Assembly: GCA_021287075.1 (NCBI GenBank)
Contig: JAJTBD010000033.1
Span: forward strand, 1 to 32,233
Length of the DNA: 32,233 bases
Direction of reading: 5' to 3'
Source: Micrococcales bacterium
GTDB lineage: Bacteria; Actinomycetota; Actinomycetes; Actinomycetales; Dermatophilaceae
In this document: one piece after another, positions 16,464 through 23,906 of the stretch
Position numbering within the stretch: the stretch's first letter is position 1
Layout: every line of letters starts with the position of its first letter
Program-made: the position numbers and the translations under genes
The notes under the pieces: model-generated
What the model saw: the letters and a program-made list of their open reading frames with translations, nothing else
Databases searched by the model: none
Told to the model about the DNA's origin: nothing

Positions 16464-16510
16464 CCGGTCGCGGCCGGTCCCGGGCCCGACCCTCGGGAGG
16501 GCAGCACCCC

Positions 16511-16540
16511 TTGAACCTGAATCCGGTTTCAGGTTAGAGT
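16511..16540 (+). promoter_or_regulatory. promoter of the SDR-HAD-ECH-ACAD operon with palindromic operator
   Basis: TTGAAC (16511-16516), a 17-base spacer and TTAGAG (16534-16539) form a near-consensus promoter eight bases from the ATG at 16548, so the mRNA should be leaderless. The inverted repeat AACCTGAA-N6-TTCAGGTT (16514-16535) spans the spacer. It shares 18 of 22 positions with 22665-22686, upstream of the FadE operon. It is the best candidate operator for the TetR protein encoded at 21915. Confidence 0.8.
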
Positions 16541-16547
16541 CTGGCGC

Positions 16548-17357
16548 ATGGAGATTGAGGGCAAGGTCGCCATCGTCACTGGGGCAGCAGCCGGCATCGG
16601 CGCCGCCATCGCACAGCGCCTGGTCGAGGGGGGTGCGCGCGTCGTCGTGGCCGATCTCGACGGCGACGGCGCCGAGCTCGTGCGCCAGCAGCTGGAGCAG
16701 ATCCGGGAGGGGAGCGCGGTCGCCTTCGGCGGCGATGTCTCCACCGAGGAGTCGTTGACCGCGATGATCGCGGCGGCCCAGTCGAGCTTTGGCCCCGTCG
16801 ACATGTTCTTCGCCAATGCCGGTGTCGGCCTGGGCAGCGGCCTCGCGGCCACCGAGGACGCCTGGGAGCTCGGCTTCCAGGTCAACGTCATGGCCCACGT
16901 GCGCGCGGCCCGGGCACTGGTCCCGCAGTGGCTCGAGCGCGGCGAGGGCTATTTCTTCTCGACCGCCTCCGCAGCGGGGCTGCTCACCCAGATCGGCTCG
17001 CCCGTCTATGCCGTCACCAAGCACGGCGCGGTCGCCTTCGCCGAGTGGCTGCGGGTGACCTACGGCCACAAGGGCGTCCGCGTCTCGTGCCTGTGCCCGA
17101 TGGGGGTCAACACCAACCTGCTCAACGCCGGCTCCGAGTCTGACGACGTCGACGCCCAGGCCAGCGCGGCGGCCGTGCGCAACTCCGGTGCCGTCATCGA
17201 GCCGCTCGAGTGCGCCGATGTCGTCATGCAGACCGTGGCCGACGAGACCTTCCTCTGCCTGCCGCACCCCGAGGTGCTCGAGTTCTTCCGTCGCAAGGGC
17301 GGCGACTATGACCGCTGGATCGGCGGCATGCAGCGCTATCAGGACTCGCTCGGGTGA
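16548..17357 (+). CDS. SDR-family oxidoreductase (first gene of catabolic operon)
   Basis: A 269-residue short-chain dehydrogenase. TGAAAGIG binds the dinucleotide, VADLD at the end of the second strand suggests NAD(H) preference, and ANAG, Ser in STASAAG and YAVTK complete the catalytic set. The likely job is hydroxy/oxo interconversion on an acyl-CoA or acid, for example 4-oxo to 4-hydroxy acid or 3-hydroxyacyl-CoA to 3-oxoacyl-CoA. The ATG lies directly at the expected transcription start. It overlaps the HAD gene by four bases (GTGA). Confidence 0.9.
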   Translation: MEIEGKVAIVTGAAAGIGAAIAQRLVEGGARVVVADLDGDGAELVRQQLEQIREGSAVAFGGDVSTEESLTAMIAAAQSSFGPVDMFFANAGVGLGSGLAATEDAWELGFQVNVMAHVRAARALVPQWLERGEGYFFSTASAAGLLTQIGSPVYAVTKHGAVAFAEWLRVTYGHKGVRVSCLCPMGVNTNLLNAGSESDDVDAQASAAAVRNSGAVIEPLECADVVMQTVADETFLCLPHPEVLEFFRRKGGDYDRWIGGMQRYQDSLG

Positions 17358-17995
17358 GCGAGCAGCCCCGCCCCGCAGTCCTGTTCGACTTCGGCGGCGT
17401 CCTGACCCACTCGATGCACGAAGCCTTCGAGCGGCTCGCCCTCTCGCTCGGGCTCGACCCCGACCTGCCGCTGACGCTGCTCTCACGCGACCCGGAGGCC
17501 CGGCAGGCCCTCGTCGAGCACGAGTGCGGCCGGCTCGACGACGACGGCTTCGAGGAGGCGTATGCCGCGGTGCTGCGTGCGCACGGCGCCGACGTCTCCG
17601 CCGACGGGCTCCTCGCCCGCCTGGCCGCGGGTCTCCAGCCCGAGCCGGTCATGATCGACCTGGTCCGCGAGGTGCGCGACGCGGGGCACCCGGTCGCCCT
17701 GGTGTCCAACTCGCTCGGCCGCGACTGCTATGCCGGGGTCGACCTCGACTCCCTCTTTGACGTGCAGGTCATCTCCGGGCAGATCGGCGTGCGCAAGCCC
17801 TCGCGCCGCATCTTCGAGGTCGCCTGCGAGCGGCTCGGGGTGCCGACCGAGGGCACGGTCCTGGTCGACGATGTCCAGGTCAACCTCGACGGCGCGGCGC
17901 GACTCGGCATCCGCGGCATACTCCACCGCTCGCCCGCACAGACCGTCATCGAGCTGCGCGAGGCCCTCGCGCCCGTCCCCCAGGAGAGCGCATGA
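17354..17995 (+). CDS. HAD-superfamily hydrolase, ACAD10 N-domain-like
   Basis: A 213-residue HAD protein. The nucleophile motif is VLFDFGGVL with Asp12; the usual Asp at +2 is Gly, as in the ACAD10 HAD domain and some active phosphatases such as YihX. VSNS, the Lys in GVRKPS and the acidic pair in LVDDVQVN are in place. The cap looks short and helical. Coupling to an SDR by GTGA and to the next gene by ATGA, and proximity to an APH kinase and an ACAD11-like enzyme, suggest a phosphatase or accessory role in a phosphorylated acyl-CoA pathway. Confidence 0.88.
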   Translation: MSEQPRPAVLFDFGGVLTHSMHEAFERLALSLGLDPDLPLTLLSRDPEARQALVEHECGRLDDDGFEEAYAAVLRAHGADVSADGLLARLAAGLQPEPVMIDLVREVRDAGHPVALVSNSLGRDCYAGVDLDSLFDVQVISGQIGVRKPSRRIFEVACERLGVPTEGTVLVDDVQVNLDGAARLGIRGILHRSPAQTVIELREALAPVPQESA

Positions 17996-18828
17996 GCGAG
18001 CTGGTGCTGCGCGAGGACCACGGTCCCGTCGCCGTCCTGACCTTCAACCGGCCTGACCGGATGAACGCCTGGACCGGTGAGCTGGAGGTGCAGTACTTCG
18101 ACCATCTCGAGGCCTGCGAGCGCGATGACGCGATCCGTGCCATCGTCGTGACCGGCGCCGGCCGCGCCTGGTGCGCCGGTGCCGACATGCAGATGCTCGA
18201 CGAGTTCAGCGATGGGGAGGGGCGGCCCGACAAGCCCGCCGACCGGCCCGGCACCCTGCCGCTGCGCATCACCACACCGCTCATCGCCGCGCTCAACGGC
18301 GCGGCGGCCGGCGTCGGCTTCGTGCAGGCGCTCTACTGCGACATCCGCTTCGCCACCCCGACGGCCAAGCTCGTCACGTCCTTCGCGCAGCGCGGTCTCG
18401 TCGGCGAATACGGCGTGACCTGGCTGCTGCCGCGCATCGTCGGGCGCAGCCGCGCCATGGACCTGCTGCTCTCCAGCCGCATCGTCACCGGCGAGGAGGC
18501 GCTGGCGATGGGCCTGGTCGACCGTGTCGTGGCCGCCGAGGACCTGCTCGACACAGCGATCGCCTATGCCCAGGAGATGGCGAGCCGCACTGCGCCCCAG
18601 TCGCATTCGATGATCAAGCAGCAGATGCTGCTCGACGCCGACGCGACCCGGGACGAGTCGGTCGACCGGGCCGTGGCCATGATGCTCGCGTCCTTCGCCA
18701 CCCCGTCCTTCGCCGAGGGGGTCGCCTCCTTCATCGAGCGGCGAGACCCCCGCTTCCCCCCGATCGACCCGAGCACCACCGTCGACGACTTCGTCGCCGG
18801 CGCGACGACCACAGCCACCGACAACTGA
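17992..18828 (+). CDS. enoyl-CoA hydratase/isomerase family protein
   Basis: A 278-residue crotonase-fold enzyme. The oxyanion hole segments are WCAGADM and NGAAAGVGF, and the catalytic Glu lies in GLVGEYGVTWLLPR. The other usual Glu position, two turns earlier, is Arg, which occurs in many family members. The C-terminal part (SHSMIKQQ... SFAEGVASFIERRDPRF) is typical of actinobacterial ECH proteins. The gene overlaps the HAD gene (ATGA) and precedes the ACAD11-like gene by 17 bases. In a 4-hydroxy acid pathway it would hydrate the 2-enoyl-CoA product. Confidence 0.92.
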   Translation: MSELVLREDHGPVAVLTFNRPDRMNAWTGELEVQYFDHLEACERDDAIRAIVVTGAGRAWCAGADMQMLDEFSDGEGRPDKPADRPGTLPLRITTPLIAALNGAAAGVGFVQALYCDIRFATPTAKLVTSFAQRGLVGEYGVTWLLPRIVGRSRAMDLLLSSRIVTGEEALAMGLVDRVVAAEDLLDTAIAYAQEMASRTAPQSHSMIKQQMLLDADATRDESVDRAVAMMLASFATPSFAEGVASFIERRDPRFPPIDPSTTVDDFVAGATTTATDN

Positions 18829-18845
18829 GCACGGAGGAGTCAACG

Positions 18846-20078
18846 ATGACCGAGATCTTTGCCAACACGCCCAGGGGCGAGGAGTACAGGGAGAAGCTCC
18901 TCGCCTTCATGGACGAGAAGGTCTACCCCAGCGAGTCCGTCTACCACGAGCAGATGAAGGCCTCCGGGGACGACAACCACCACCCGCAGATCCTCGAGGA
19001 CCTCAAGGCCGAGGCCAAGAGCCGCGGGCTGTGGAATCTCTTCCACCCGCACAAGGAGTGGGGTCCCGGCCTGACCAACCTCGAGTACGCCCACCTCGCC
19101 GAGATCATGGGCCGCTCGATCGAGATCGCCCCCGAGGCGACCAACTGCAACGCGCCCGACACCGGCAACATGGAGGTGCTGACCCTCTTCGGCACCGACG
19201 AGCACAAGGAGAAGTGGCTCAAGCCGCTCCTGGCCGGCGAGATCGCCTCCGCCTTCGCGATGACCGAGCCGGCCGTCGCCTCCTCCGACGCGACCAACAT
19301 CGAGACGCGGATGGACAAGGACGGCGAGGACTATGTCATCAACGGCCGCAAGTGGTGGACCTCCAACGCGCTCCACAAGAACTGCAAGGTCCTGATCGTC
19401 ATGGGCAAGACCGACTTCGACGCGCCGACCCACCGGCAGCAGTCGATGATGGTCGTCCCGATCGACACCCCGGGTGTCACCATCGAGCGTGGGCTGTCGG
19501 TCTTCGGCTACATGGACCGCGAGGGCCACGCCGTCACCAACTTCGAGAATGTCCGGGTGCCCAAGAGCGCGCTGCTCGCCGGCGAGGGCGACGGCTTCAT
19601 GATCAGCCAGGCCCGTCTCGGCCCCGGTCGCATCCACCACTGCATGCGCGCGATCGGCATGGCCGAGCGAGCCCTCGACATGATGATCGACCGCGCCCAG
19701 CAGCGCGTCACCTTCGGGCAGCCGATCGCCAACCGCTCCAACATCCAGGACTGGATCGCCGAGTCGCGCATCGAGATCGAGCAGGCGCGCCTGCTCACGC
19801 TCAAGGCCGCGCACCTGATGGACACGGTGGGCAACAAGGGCGCCCGCACCGAGATCGCCGCGATCAAGGTGGTCGCCCCCAACGTCGCCCTCAAGGTCAT
19901 CGACCGGGCCATCCAGGTGCACGGCGGCGGCGGCGTCAGCGACGACTTCCCCCTCGCCAAGATGTATGCCGGGCAGCGCACCCTGCGCCTGGCCGACGGC
20001 CCCGACGAGGTGCACAAGATGGTCATCGCGCGTCAAGAGCTGCGCCGCCGCAACCCCGAGTGGGGCAAGCGCAAGTGA
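18846..20078 (+). CDS. ACAD10/ACAD11-like acyl-CoA dehydrogenase
   Basis: A 410-residue acyl-CoA dehydrogenase-fold protein that closely follows the ACAD domain of animal ACAD10/11: PGLTNLEYAHLAEIMGRS (about 74-91), EATNCNAPDTGNMEVL, FAMTEPAVASSDATNIE (137-153), NGRKWWTSNA, VFGYMDREGHA, and GRIHHCMRAIGMAERAL. Near the C-terminus it reads RLADGPDEVH, so the usual catalytic Glu position is Asp, a hallmark of that subfamily. ACAD11-type enzymes and LvaC act on 4-phosphoacyl-CoA, eliminating phosphate to give an enoyl-CoA. GGAGGAG lies before the ATG at 18846. A kinase of the matching family is encoded two genes later. Confidence 0.92.
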   Translation: MTEIFANTPRGEEYREKLLAFMDEKVYPSESVYHEQMKASGDDNHHPQILEDLKAEAKSRGLWNLFHPHKEWGPGLTNLEYAHLAEIMGRSIEIAPEATNCNAPDTGNMEVLTLFGTDEHKEKWLKPLLAGEIASAFAMTEPAVASSDATNIETRMDKDGEDYVINGRKWWTSNALHKNCKVLIVMGKTDFDAPTHRQQSMMVVPIDTPGVTIERGLSVFGYMDREGHAVTNFENVRVPKSALLAGEGDGFMISQARLGPGRIHHCMRAIGMAERALDMMIDRAQQRVTFGQPIANRSNIQDWIAESRIEIEQARLLTLKAAHLMDTVGNKGARTEIAAIKVVAPNVALKVIDRAIQVHGGGGVSDDFPLAKMYAGQRTLRLADGPDEVHKMVIARQELRRRNPEWGKRK

Positions 20079-20827
20079 AGGGACTCGACCTGACGGGGCG
20101 CGTCGCGGTCGTCACTGGTGCCTCCCGCGGCATCGGCCAGGCGATCGCGGCGTCCCTCCATGAGCTCGGCGCCACCGTGGTCCTGACCGCCCGCACCGAG
20201 GAGGCGGCCACCGCGGCCGCCGCCGAGGTGGGGGAGCGGGCCCACGGCATCGGCGCCCACGTGGCCGACGAGGAGCAGGCCCAGGCCTGCATCGCCCAGG
20301 TGATGGAGCGCTTCGGGCGCCTCGACATCCTGGTCAACAACGCCGGCACCAACCCCGCCCCCGGGCCGGTCATCGCCCAGGACCGCAGCCGCTTCATGAA
20401 GACCATGGAGGTCAACCTGTGGGCGCCGGTCCTGTGGACGGGCCTGGCCCACCGCGCCTGGATGGGCGAGCACGGCGGCGTCGTCATCAACACCGCCTCC
20501 ATCGGTGGGCTGCACGTCAGCGACATGATCGGCACCTACAACGTCTCCAAGGCGGCCCTGATCCACGCGACCAGGCAGATGGCGATGGAGCTCGGCCCCA
20601 AGGTGCGCGTCAACGCGATCGCCCCGGGCGTCGTGCGCACCAAGCTGGCGGAGGCGCTGTGGAAGGAGCACGAGGCCGAGGTCTCGGCCGCCACGCCCCT
20701 CGGCCGCATCGGCGAGCCCGAGGACGTCGGCTCCGTGGTGGCCTTCCTCGCCAGTGACGCGGCCAGCTGGGTGACCGGCGAGGTCTTCGTCATCGACGGC
20801 GGCCAGCTCCTCAGGGGAGGTGGCTGA
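20075..20827 (+). CDS. SDR-family oxidoreductase (second in operon)
   Basis: A 250-residue FabG-like short-chain dehydrogenase. TGASRGIG, NNAGTNPAPGP, Ser in NTASIGG and YNVSK are present, and IDGGQL closes the chain. The GTG at 20075 overlaps the previous stop (GTGA). It may be the 3-hydroxyacyl-CoA dehydrogenase step, since no FadB-type dehydrogenase is in the locus, or the 4-oxo reductase step equivalent to LvaD. Assignment between the two SDRs is not possible from sequence. Confidence 0.9.
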   Translation: MKGLDLTGRVAVVTGASRGIGQAIAASLHELGATVVLTARTEEAATAAAAEVGERAHGIGAHVADEEQAQACIAQVMERFGRLDILVNNAGTNPAPGPVIAQDRSRFMKTMEVNLWAPVLWTGLAHRAWMGEHGGVVINTASIGGLHVSDMIGTYNVSKAALIHATRQMAMELGPKVRVNAIAPGVVRTKLAEALWKEHEAEVSAATPLGRIGEPEDVGSVVAFLASDAASWVTGEVFVIDGGQLLRGGG

Positions 20828-20828
20828 C

Positions 20829-21905
20829 TTGGCCGAGAGTGCCTCTGCCGCAGCCGATTTCGGTCTCGACACCGAGGCGGTGACCAGCTGGATCCGCGGC
20901 CTCGGCATCGGGGCCGAGGAGCCGCTGGCCTATGAGCGGGTCGGGGTCGGCCAGTCCAACCTCACCTTCCAGGTGACCGACGCGAGCGGCCGGCGCTGGG
21001 TGCTGCGCCGGCCCCCGCTCGGCCACCTCCTGGCCTCGGCGCACGATGTGGCCCGCGAGCACCGGATCCTCTCGGCGCTCCAGGGCGGCGGCGTGCCCGT
21101 CGTCACCGTCCGCGGGCTCTGCGAGGACCCGGCCGTGACCGACGTGCCGCTCATGCTCGTCGACTTCGTCGACGGCATCGTCATCGAGGACGAGAGCGAC
21201 GCCGCGCGGCTGACGCCGGCGCAGCGGCGCGAGATGGGCCTGTCCCTGGCCCGCACCCTCGCCCAGCTCCACTCGGTCGACATCGAGGCCGTGGGGCTGG
21301 ACGACCTCGCCTCCCACAAGCCGTATGCCGCGCGGCAGCTGCGCCGCTGGGCCGGCCAGTGGGAGCAGAGCAAGACGCGCGAGCTGCCCGAGTTCGACCG
21401 CCTGACAAGGCGACTGACGGCATCGATGCCCGAGCCGGGCGAGATCCGGCTCGTCCACGGCGATGCGCACATCCGCAATGTCATCGCCCACGAGTCGGGC
21501 GAGGTCGCCGCGCTGATCGACTGGGAGCTGTCCACGCTGGGCGACCCCCTGGCCGACTTCGGCTCGACCCTCGCCTACTGGGCCCAGGCCGGCGATCCGC
21601 CGTCGTGGCGCTCCACGGCGACCACCCTCGAGGGCTTCCCGAGCCACGAGGAGCTCACCGCGGCATACGCCCAGGAGAGCGGCCGCGACATGAGCGACCT
21701 CGGCTTCTGGCATGCGCTGGGGCTGTGGAAGATCGCGGCGATCATCGAGGGGGTGCGGCGCCGGCAGATCGACGAGCCGCGCAACACCGCCAAGACCGGC
21801 GCCATCCCCGCCGAGGCCGTCGACCAGATCGTCCTGATCGGGCACCAGGTCGCCGACCGCGCCGGCCTGGTCGCCGACGCCGAGCCACCGGCCGCCCGCG
21901 GTTAG
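20829..21905 (+). CDS. APH-family phosphotransferase, LvaA/ACAD11-N-domain-like kinase
   Basis: A 358-residue kinase of the aminoglycoside phosphotransferase fold. The nucleotide lobe starts VGVGQSNLTFQVTDASGRRWVLRRPPLGHLLASAHDVAREH. The Brenner-type catalytic loop LVHGDAHIRN has its Asp at about residue 212, and the metal-binding Asp lies in IDWELSTLGDPLADFG (about 231). That last string is characteristic of the ACAD10/11 and LvaA group rather than antibiotic-resistance enzymes. The likely role is phosphorylation of the 4-hydroxyl of a 4-hydroxyacyl-CoA. The TTG at 20829 is preferred for its AGGGGAGG with eight-base spacing; an in-frame GTG at 20820 lies inside that site. Confidence 0.9.
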   Translation: MAESASAAADFGLDTEAVTSWIRGLGIGAEEPLAYERVGVGQSNLTFQVTDASGRRWVLRRPPLGHLLASAHDVAREHRILSALQGGGVPVVTVRGLCEDPAVTDVPLMLVDFVDGIVIEDESDAARLTPAQRREMGLSLARTLAQLHSVDIEAVGLDDLASHKPYAARQLRRWAGQWEQSKTRELPEFDRLTRRLTASMPEPGEIRLVHGDAHIRNVIAHESGEVAALIDWELSTLGDPLADFGSTLAYWAQAGDPPSWRSTATTLEGFPSHEELTAAYAQESGRDMSDLGFWHALGLWKIAAIIEGVRRRQIDEPRNTAKTGAIPAEAVDQIVLIGHQVADRAGLVADAEPPAARG

Positions 21906-21908
21906 GCT
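21902..21908 (+). promoter_or_regulatory. -10-like element of the TetR gene
   Basis: TTAGGCT ends six bases before the ATG at 21915, overlapping the stop codon of the kinase gene. No ribosome binding site is present, so a separate leaderless transcript for the regulator is possible in addition to readthrough from the operon. No operator-like palindrome is visible here. Confidence 0.4.
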
Positions 21909-21914
21909 CACCGG

Positions 21915-22595
21915 ATGAAGAGCAGCACGGCATCCGGTGGGGCGACGTCCTATGACGAGCTCCTGGCCGCCCACGGCCGCCCCGTGACCGCCCGCGGCGA
22001 GCGCACCCGCGCGTCGCTCGTCGCGGCGGCGCGGGCCGTCTTCGAGCGCGACGGCTATCTCGACTCGAGGCTGGTCGACATCACCGCCGAGGCAAAGTGC
22101 TCGACCGGCACCTTCTACACCTACTTCGACAGCAAGGAGGAGGTCCTCGCCGCGGTCCTGGAGGAGGCGCAGCGGGACATGCTCCACCCGGGCACGGGCC
22201 GCATCGAGAAGTCCGACGACCCCGTCGCGGTCATCCACGCGAGCAACGAGGCCTACTTCGCGGCCTTCGCCCGCAACGCCAGGCTGATGGAGCTGTTCGA
22301 CCAGATCGTGCTCGTCGACGACCGCTTCCGCGAGATGCGCCGCCAGCGCAACGCCGCCTTCGTCTCGCGCAACGCCAAGGCGATCCGCGACCTCCAGCGC
22401 CGGGGCCTGGCCGACCGCGATCTCGACGCCGACGTCGCCTCCCGCGCGCTCTCGAGCATGGTCTCGCGGCTGGCGCACAGCTTCCACAGCGACCTCGACG
22501 AGGCCGACTTCCCCGTCGAGCAGCTCGTCGAGACCGCCACCCGGCTGTGGACCAATGCTCTCGGGCTGACCACGCCACGGCTCGAGGCCGACTGA
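21915..22595 (+). CDS. TetR-family transcriptional regulator
   Basis: A 226-residue repressor-type protein. The helix-turn-helix domain spans about residues 27-80 (ERTRASLVAAARAVFERDGYLDSRLVDITAEAKCSTGTFYTYFDSKEEVLAAVL). The C-terminal ligand domain is all helical and contains a charged patch (DDRFREMRRQRNAAF). It sits between the two catabolic operons, whose promoters share an AACCTGAATCC-type inverted repeat. The natural inference is that it represses both and responds to an acyl-CoA intermediate. The N-terminal 25 residues are low complexity; the ATG at 21915 fits a leaderless start. Confidence 0.92.
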   Translation: MKSSTASGGATSYDELLAAHGRPVTARGERTRASLVAAARAVFERDGYLDSRLVDITAEAKCSTGTFYTYFDSKEEVLAAVLEEAQRDMLHPGTGRIEKSDDPVAVIHASNEAYFAAFARNARLMELFDQIVLVDDRFREMRRQRNAAFVSRNAKAIRDLQRRGLADRDLDADVASRALSSMVSRLAHSFHSDLDEADFPVEQLVETATRLWTNALGLTTPRLEAD

Positions 22596-22660
22596 CGGCC
22601 GCGGCATACCCGAGCACGGGCTTGGGCGCCCAGCCAGAAGGGTGTGTGGCGGGCACCCCA

Positions 22661-22690
22661 TTGAAACCTGAATCCAGTTTCAACTAGCGT
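22661..22690 (+). promoter_or_regulatory. promoter of the FadE operon with shared operator
   Basis: TTGAAA (22661-22666), a 17-base spacer and CTAGCG (22684-22689) form the promoter. AACCTGAA-N6-TTCA lies across the spacer at 22665-22682; the 16-mer CCTGAATCCAGTTTCA differs from the first operon's at one position. TTGAAAC and GTTTCAA also form an inverted repeat here. Unlike the first operon, the gene has a leader of about 25 bases with GGGGAGGA before the start codon. Confidence 0.8.
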
Positions 22691-22721
22691 GGGGATCCCA
22701 CGAGCCAGGGGAGGACCAGAC

Positions 22722-23906
22722 GTGAGCGACGACGCACAGCTGGTGCGGGAGCGGACCGAGACGCTGCTGCGCGCGCACCCGCCACAGAGCACCGAGGACG
22801 GCGACTTCCTCGCCGCGCAGTACGACGCGGGCCTGGCCTGGGTGCACTTCCCCGAGGGCTTCGGCGGGCTCGGCCTCGGCCGGGACCTCCAGAGCCAGAT
22901 CCAGGCCCAGATCGCCGAGGCCGGCGGCCCGGCAGCCCTCGCCGGCATCAACGGCATCGGCATCGGCATGGCCGCCCCGACGCTCATCGCCTTCGGCACC
23001 GACGGCCAGCGCCGCCGCTACCTGCGCGACATCTGGTCCGGCGCACGGATCTGCTGCCAGCTCTTCAGCGAGCCCGGGGCCGGCTCCGACCTCGCCGCGG
23101 TGGCCACTCGTGCGGTGCGCGACGGCGACGAGTGGGTCGTCAACGGGCAGAAGGTCTGGACCTCCGGCGCACACAAGGCCGACATCGCCATCCTCGTCGC
23201 CCGCACCGACGTCGACGTGCCGAAGCACGCAGGCCTGACCTACTTCATGGTCGACATGCACCAGCCCGGGATCGAGGTGCGACCGCTGCGCCAGATCACC
23301 GGCGAGGCGGAGTTCAACGAGGTCTTCCTCACCGACGTGCGCGTCCCCGACGCCGACCGGGTCGGTGACATCGGGCAGGGCTGGAAGGTCGCCAACGCCA
23401 CGCTCAACAACGAGCGCGTGGCCATCGGCGGCGGCGCCCGCCAGCGCGAGACCGGCATGATCGGCATCGTCGCCGGCGCCTGGCGCGACGACCCCGCCCT
23501 CCGCCGCCCCGAGATGCATGACGAGATGATGCGGCTGTGGGTGGAGGCCGAGGTCCTGCGGCTGGCCGGCATGCGGCTGGGGCAGCAGCTGGCCAAGGGC
23601 GCCCCCGGACCCGAGTCCGCGGCGATGAAGCTCGGCTTCGCGCGGCACGCCCAGACCCTCTCCGGCTTCGAGATCGAGCTCCAGGGCGAGGAAGGCCTGC
23701 GCTTCGACGAGTGGGCGATGAAGCGGCCCGACCACGTCGACTTCAACGGCCGCGGCCCCGGCTATCGCTATCTGCGGGCCAAGGGCAACTCCATCGAGGG
23801 CGGCACGTCCGAGATCATGCGCAATGTCGTGGCCGAGCGAGTCCTCGGCCTGCCGCCCGAGCACCGTGTCGACAAGGACATGCCCTTCAAGGAGATGCCG
23901 CGATGA
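22722..23906 (+). CDS. acyl-CoA dehydrogenase, catalytic-type subunit (FadE)
   Basis: A 394-residue FAD enzyme introducing a 2,3-double bond in acyl-CoA. QLFSEPGAGSDLAAVATRA and GQKVWTSGAHKAD are the flavin and substrate motifs. Near the end, SIEGGTSEIMRNVVAERVLGLP carries the expected catalytic Glu at about residue 359. The GTG at 22722 has GGGGAGGA upstream; a longer frame from 22689 would run into the -10 element and is rejected. The stop overlaps the start of the next gene (ATGA). Adjacent FadE pairs in actinobacteria form alpha2beta2 enzymes. Confidence 0.93.
   Translation: MSDDAQLVRERTETLLRAHPPQSTEDGDFLAAQYDAGLAWVHFPEGFGGLGLGRDLQSQIQAQIAEAGGPAALAGINGIGIGMAAPTLIAFGTDGQRRRYLRDIWSGARICCQLFSEPGAGSDLAAVATRAVRDGDEWVVNGQKVWTSGAHKADIAILVARTDVDVPKHAGLTYFMVDMHQPGIEVRPLRQITGEAEFNEVFLTDVRVPDADRVGDIGQGWKVANATLNNERVAIGGGARQRETGMIGIVAGAWRDDPALRRPEMHDEMMRLWVEAEVLRLAGMRLGQQLAKGAPGPESAAMKLGFARHAQTLSGFEIELQGEEGLRFDEWAMKRPDHVDFNGRGPGYRYLRAKGNSIEGGTSEIMRNVVAERVLGLPPEHRVDKDMPFKEMPR

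Noticed and set aside
16511..16535. KstR or KstR2 cholesterol-regulon operator
   Set aside because: The half-sites AACCTGAA/TTCAGGTT do not match the KstR or KstR2 motifs as I know them, and no steroid-specific genes are in the locus.
20829..21905. Aminoglycoside resistance kinase
   Set aside because: Although the fold is APH, the IDWELSTLGDPLADFG string and operon context match the ACAD10/11 and LvaA-type kinases.
22689..22721. N-terminal extension of the first FadE (MGIPRARGGPD)
   Set aside because: It would start inside the -10 element and has no ribosome binding site; GTG at 22722 has GGGGAGGA.
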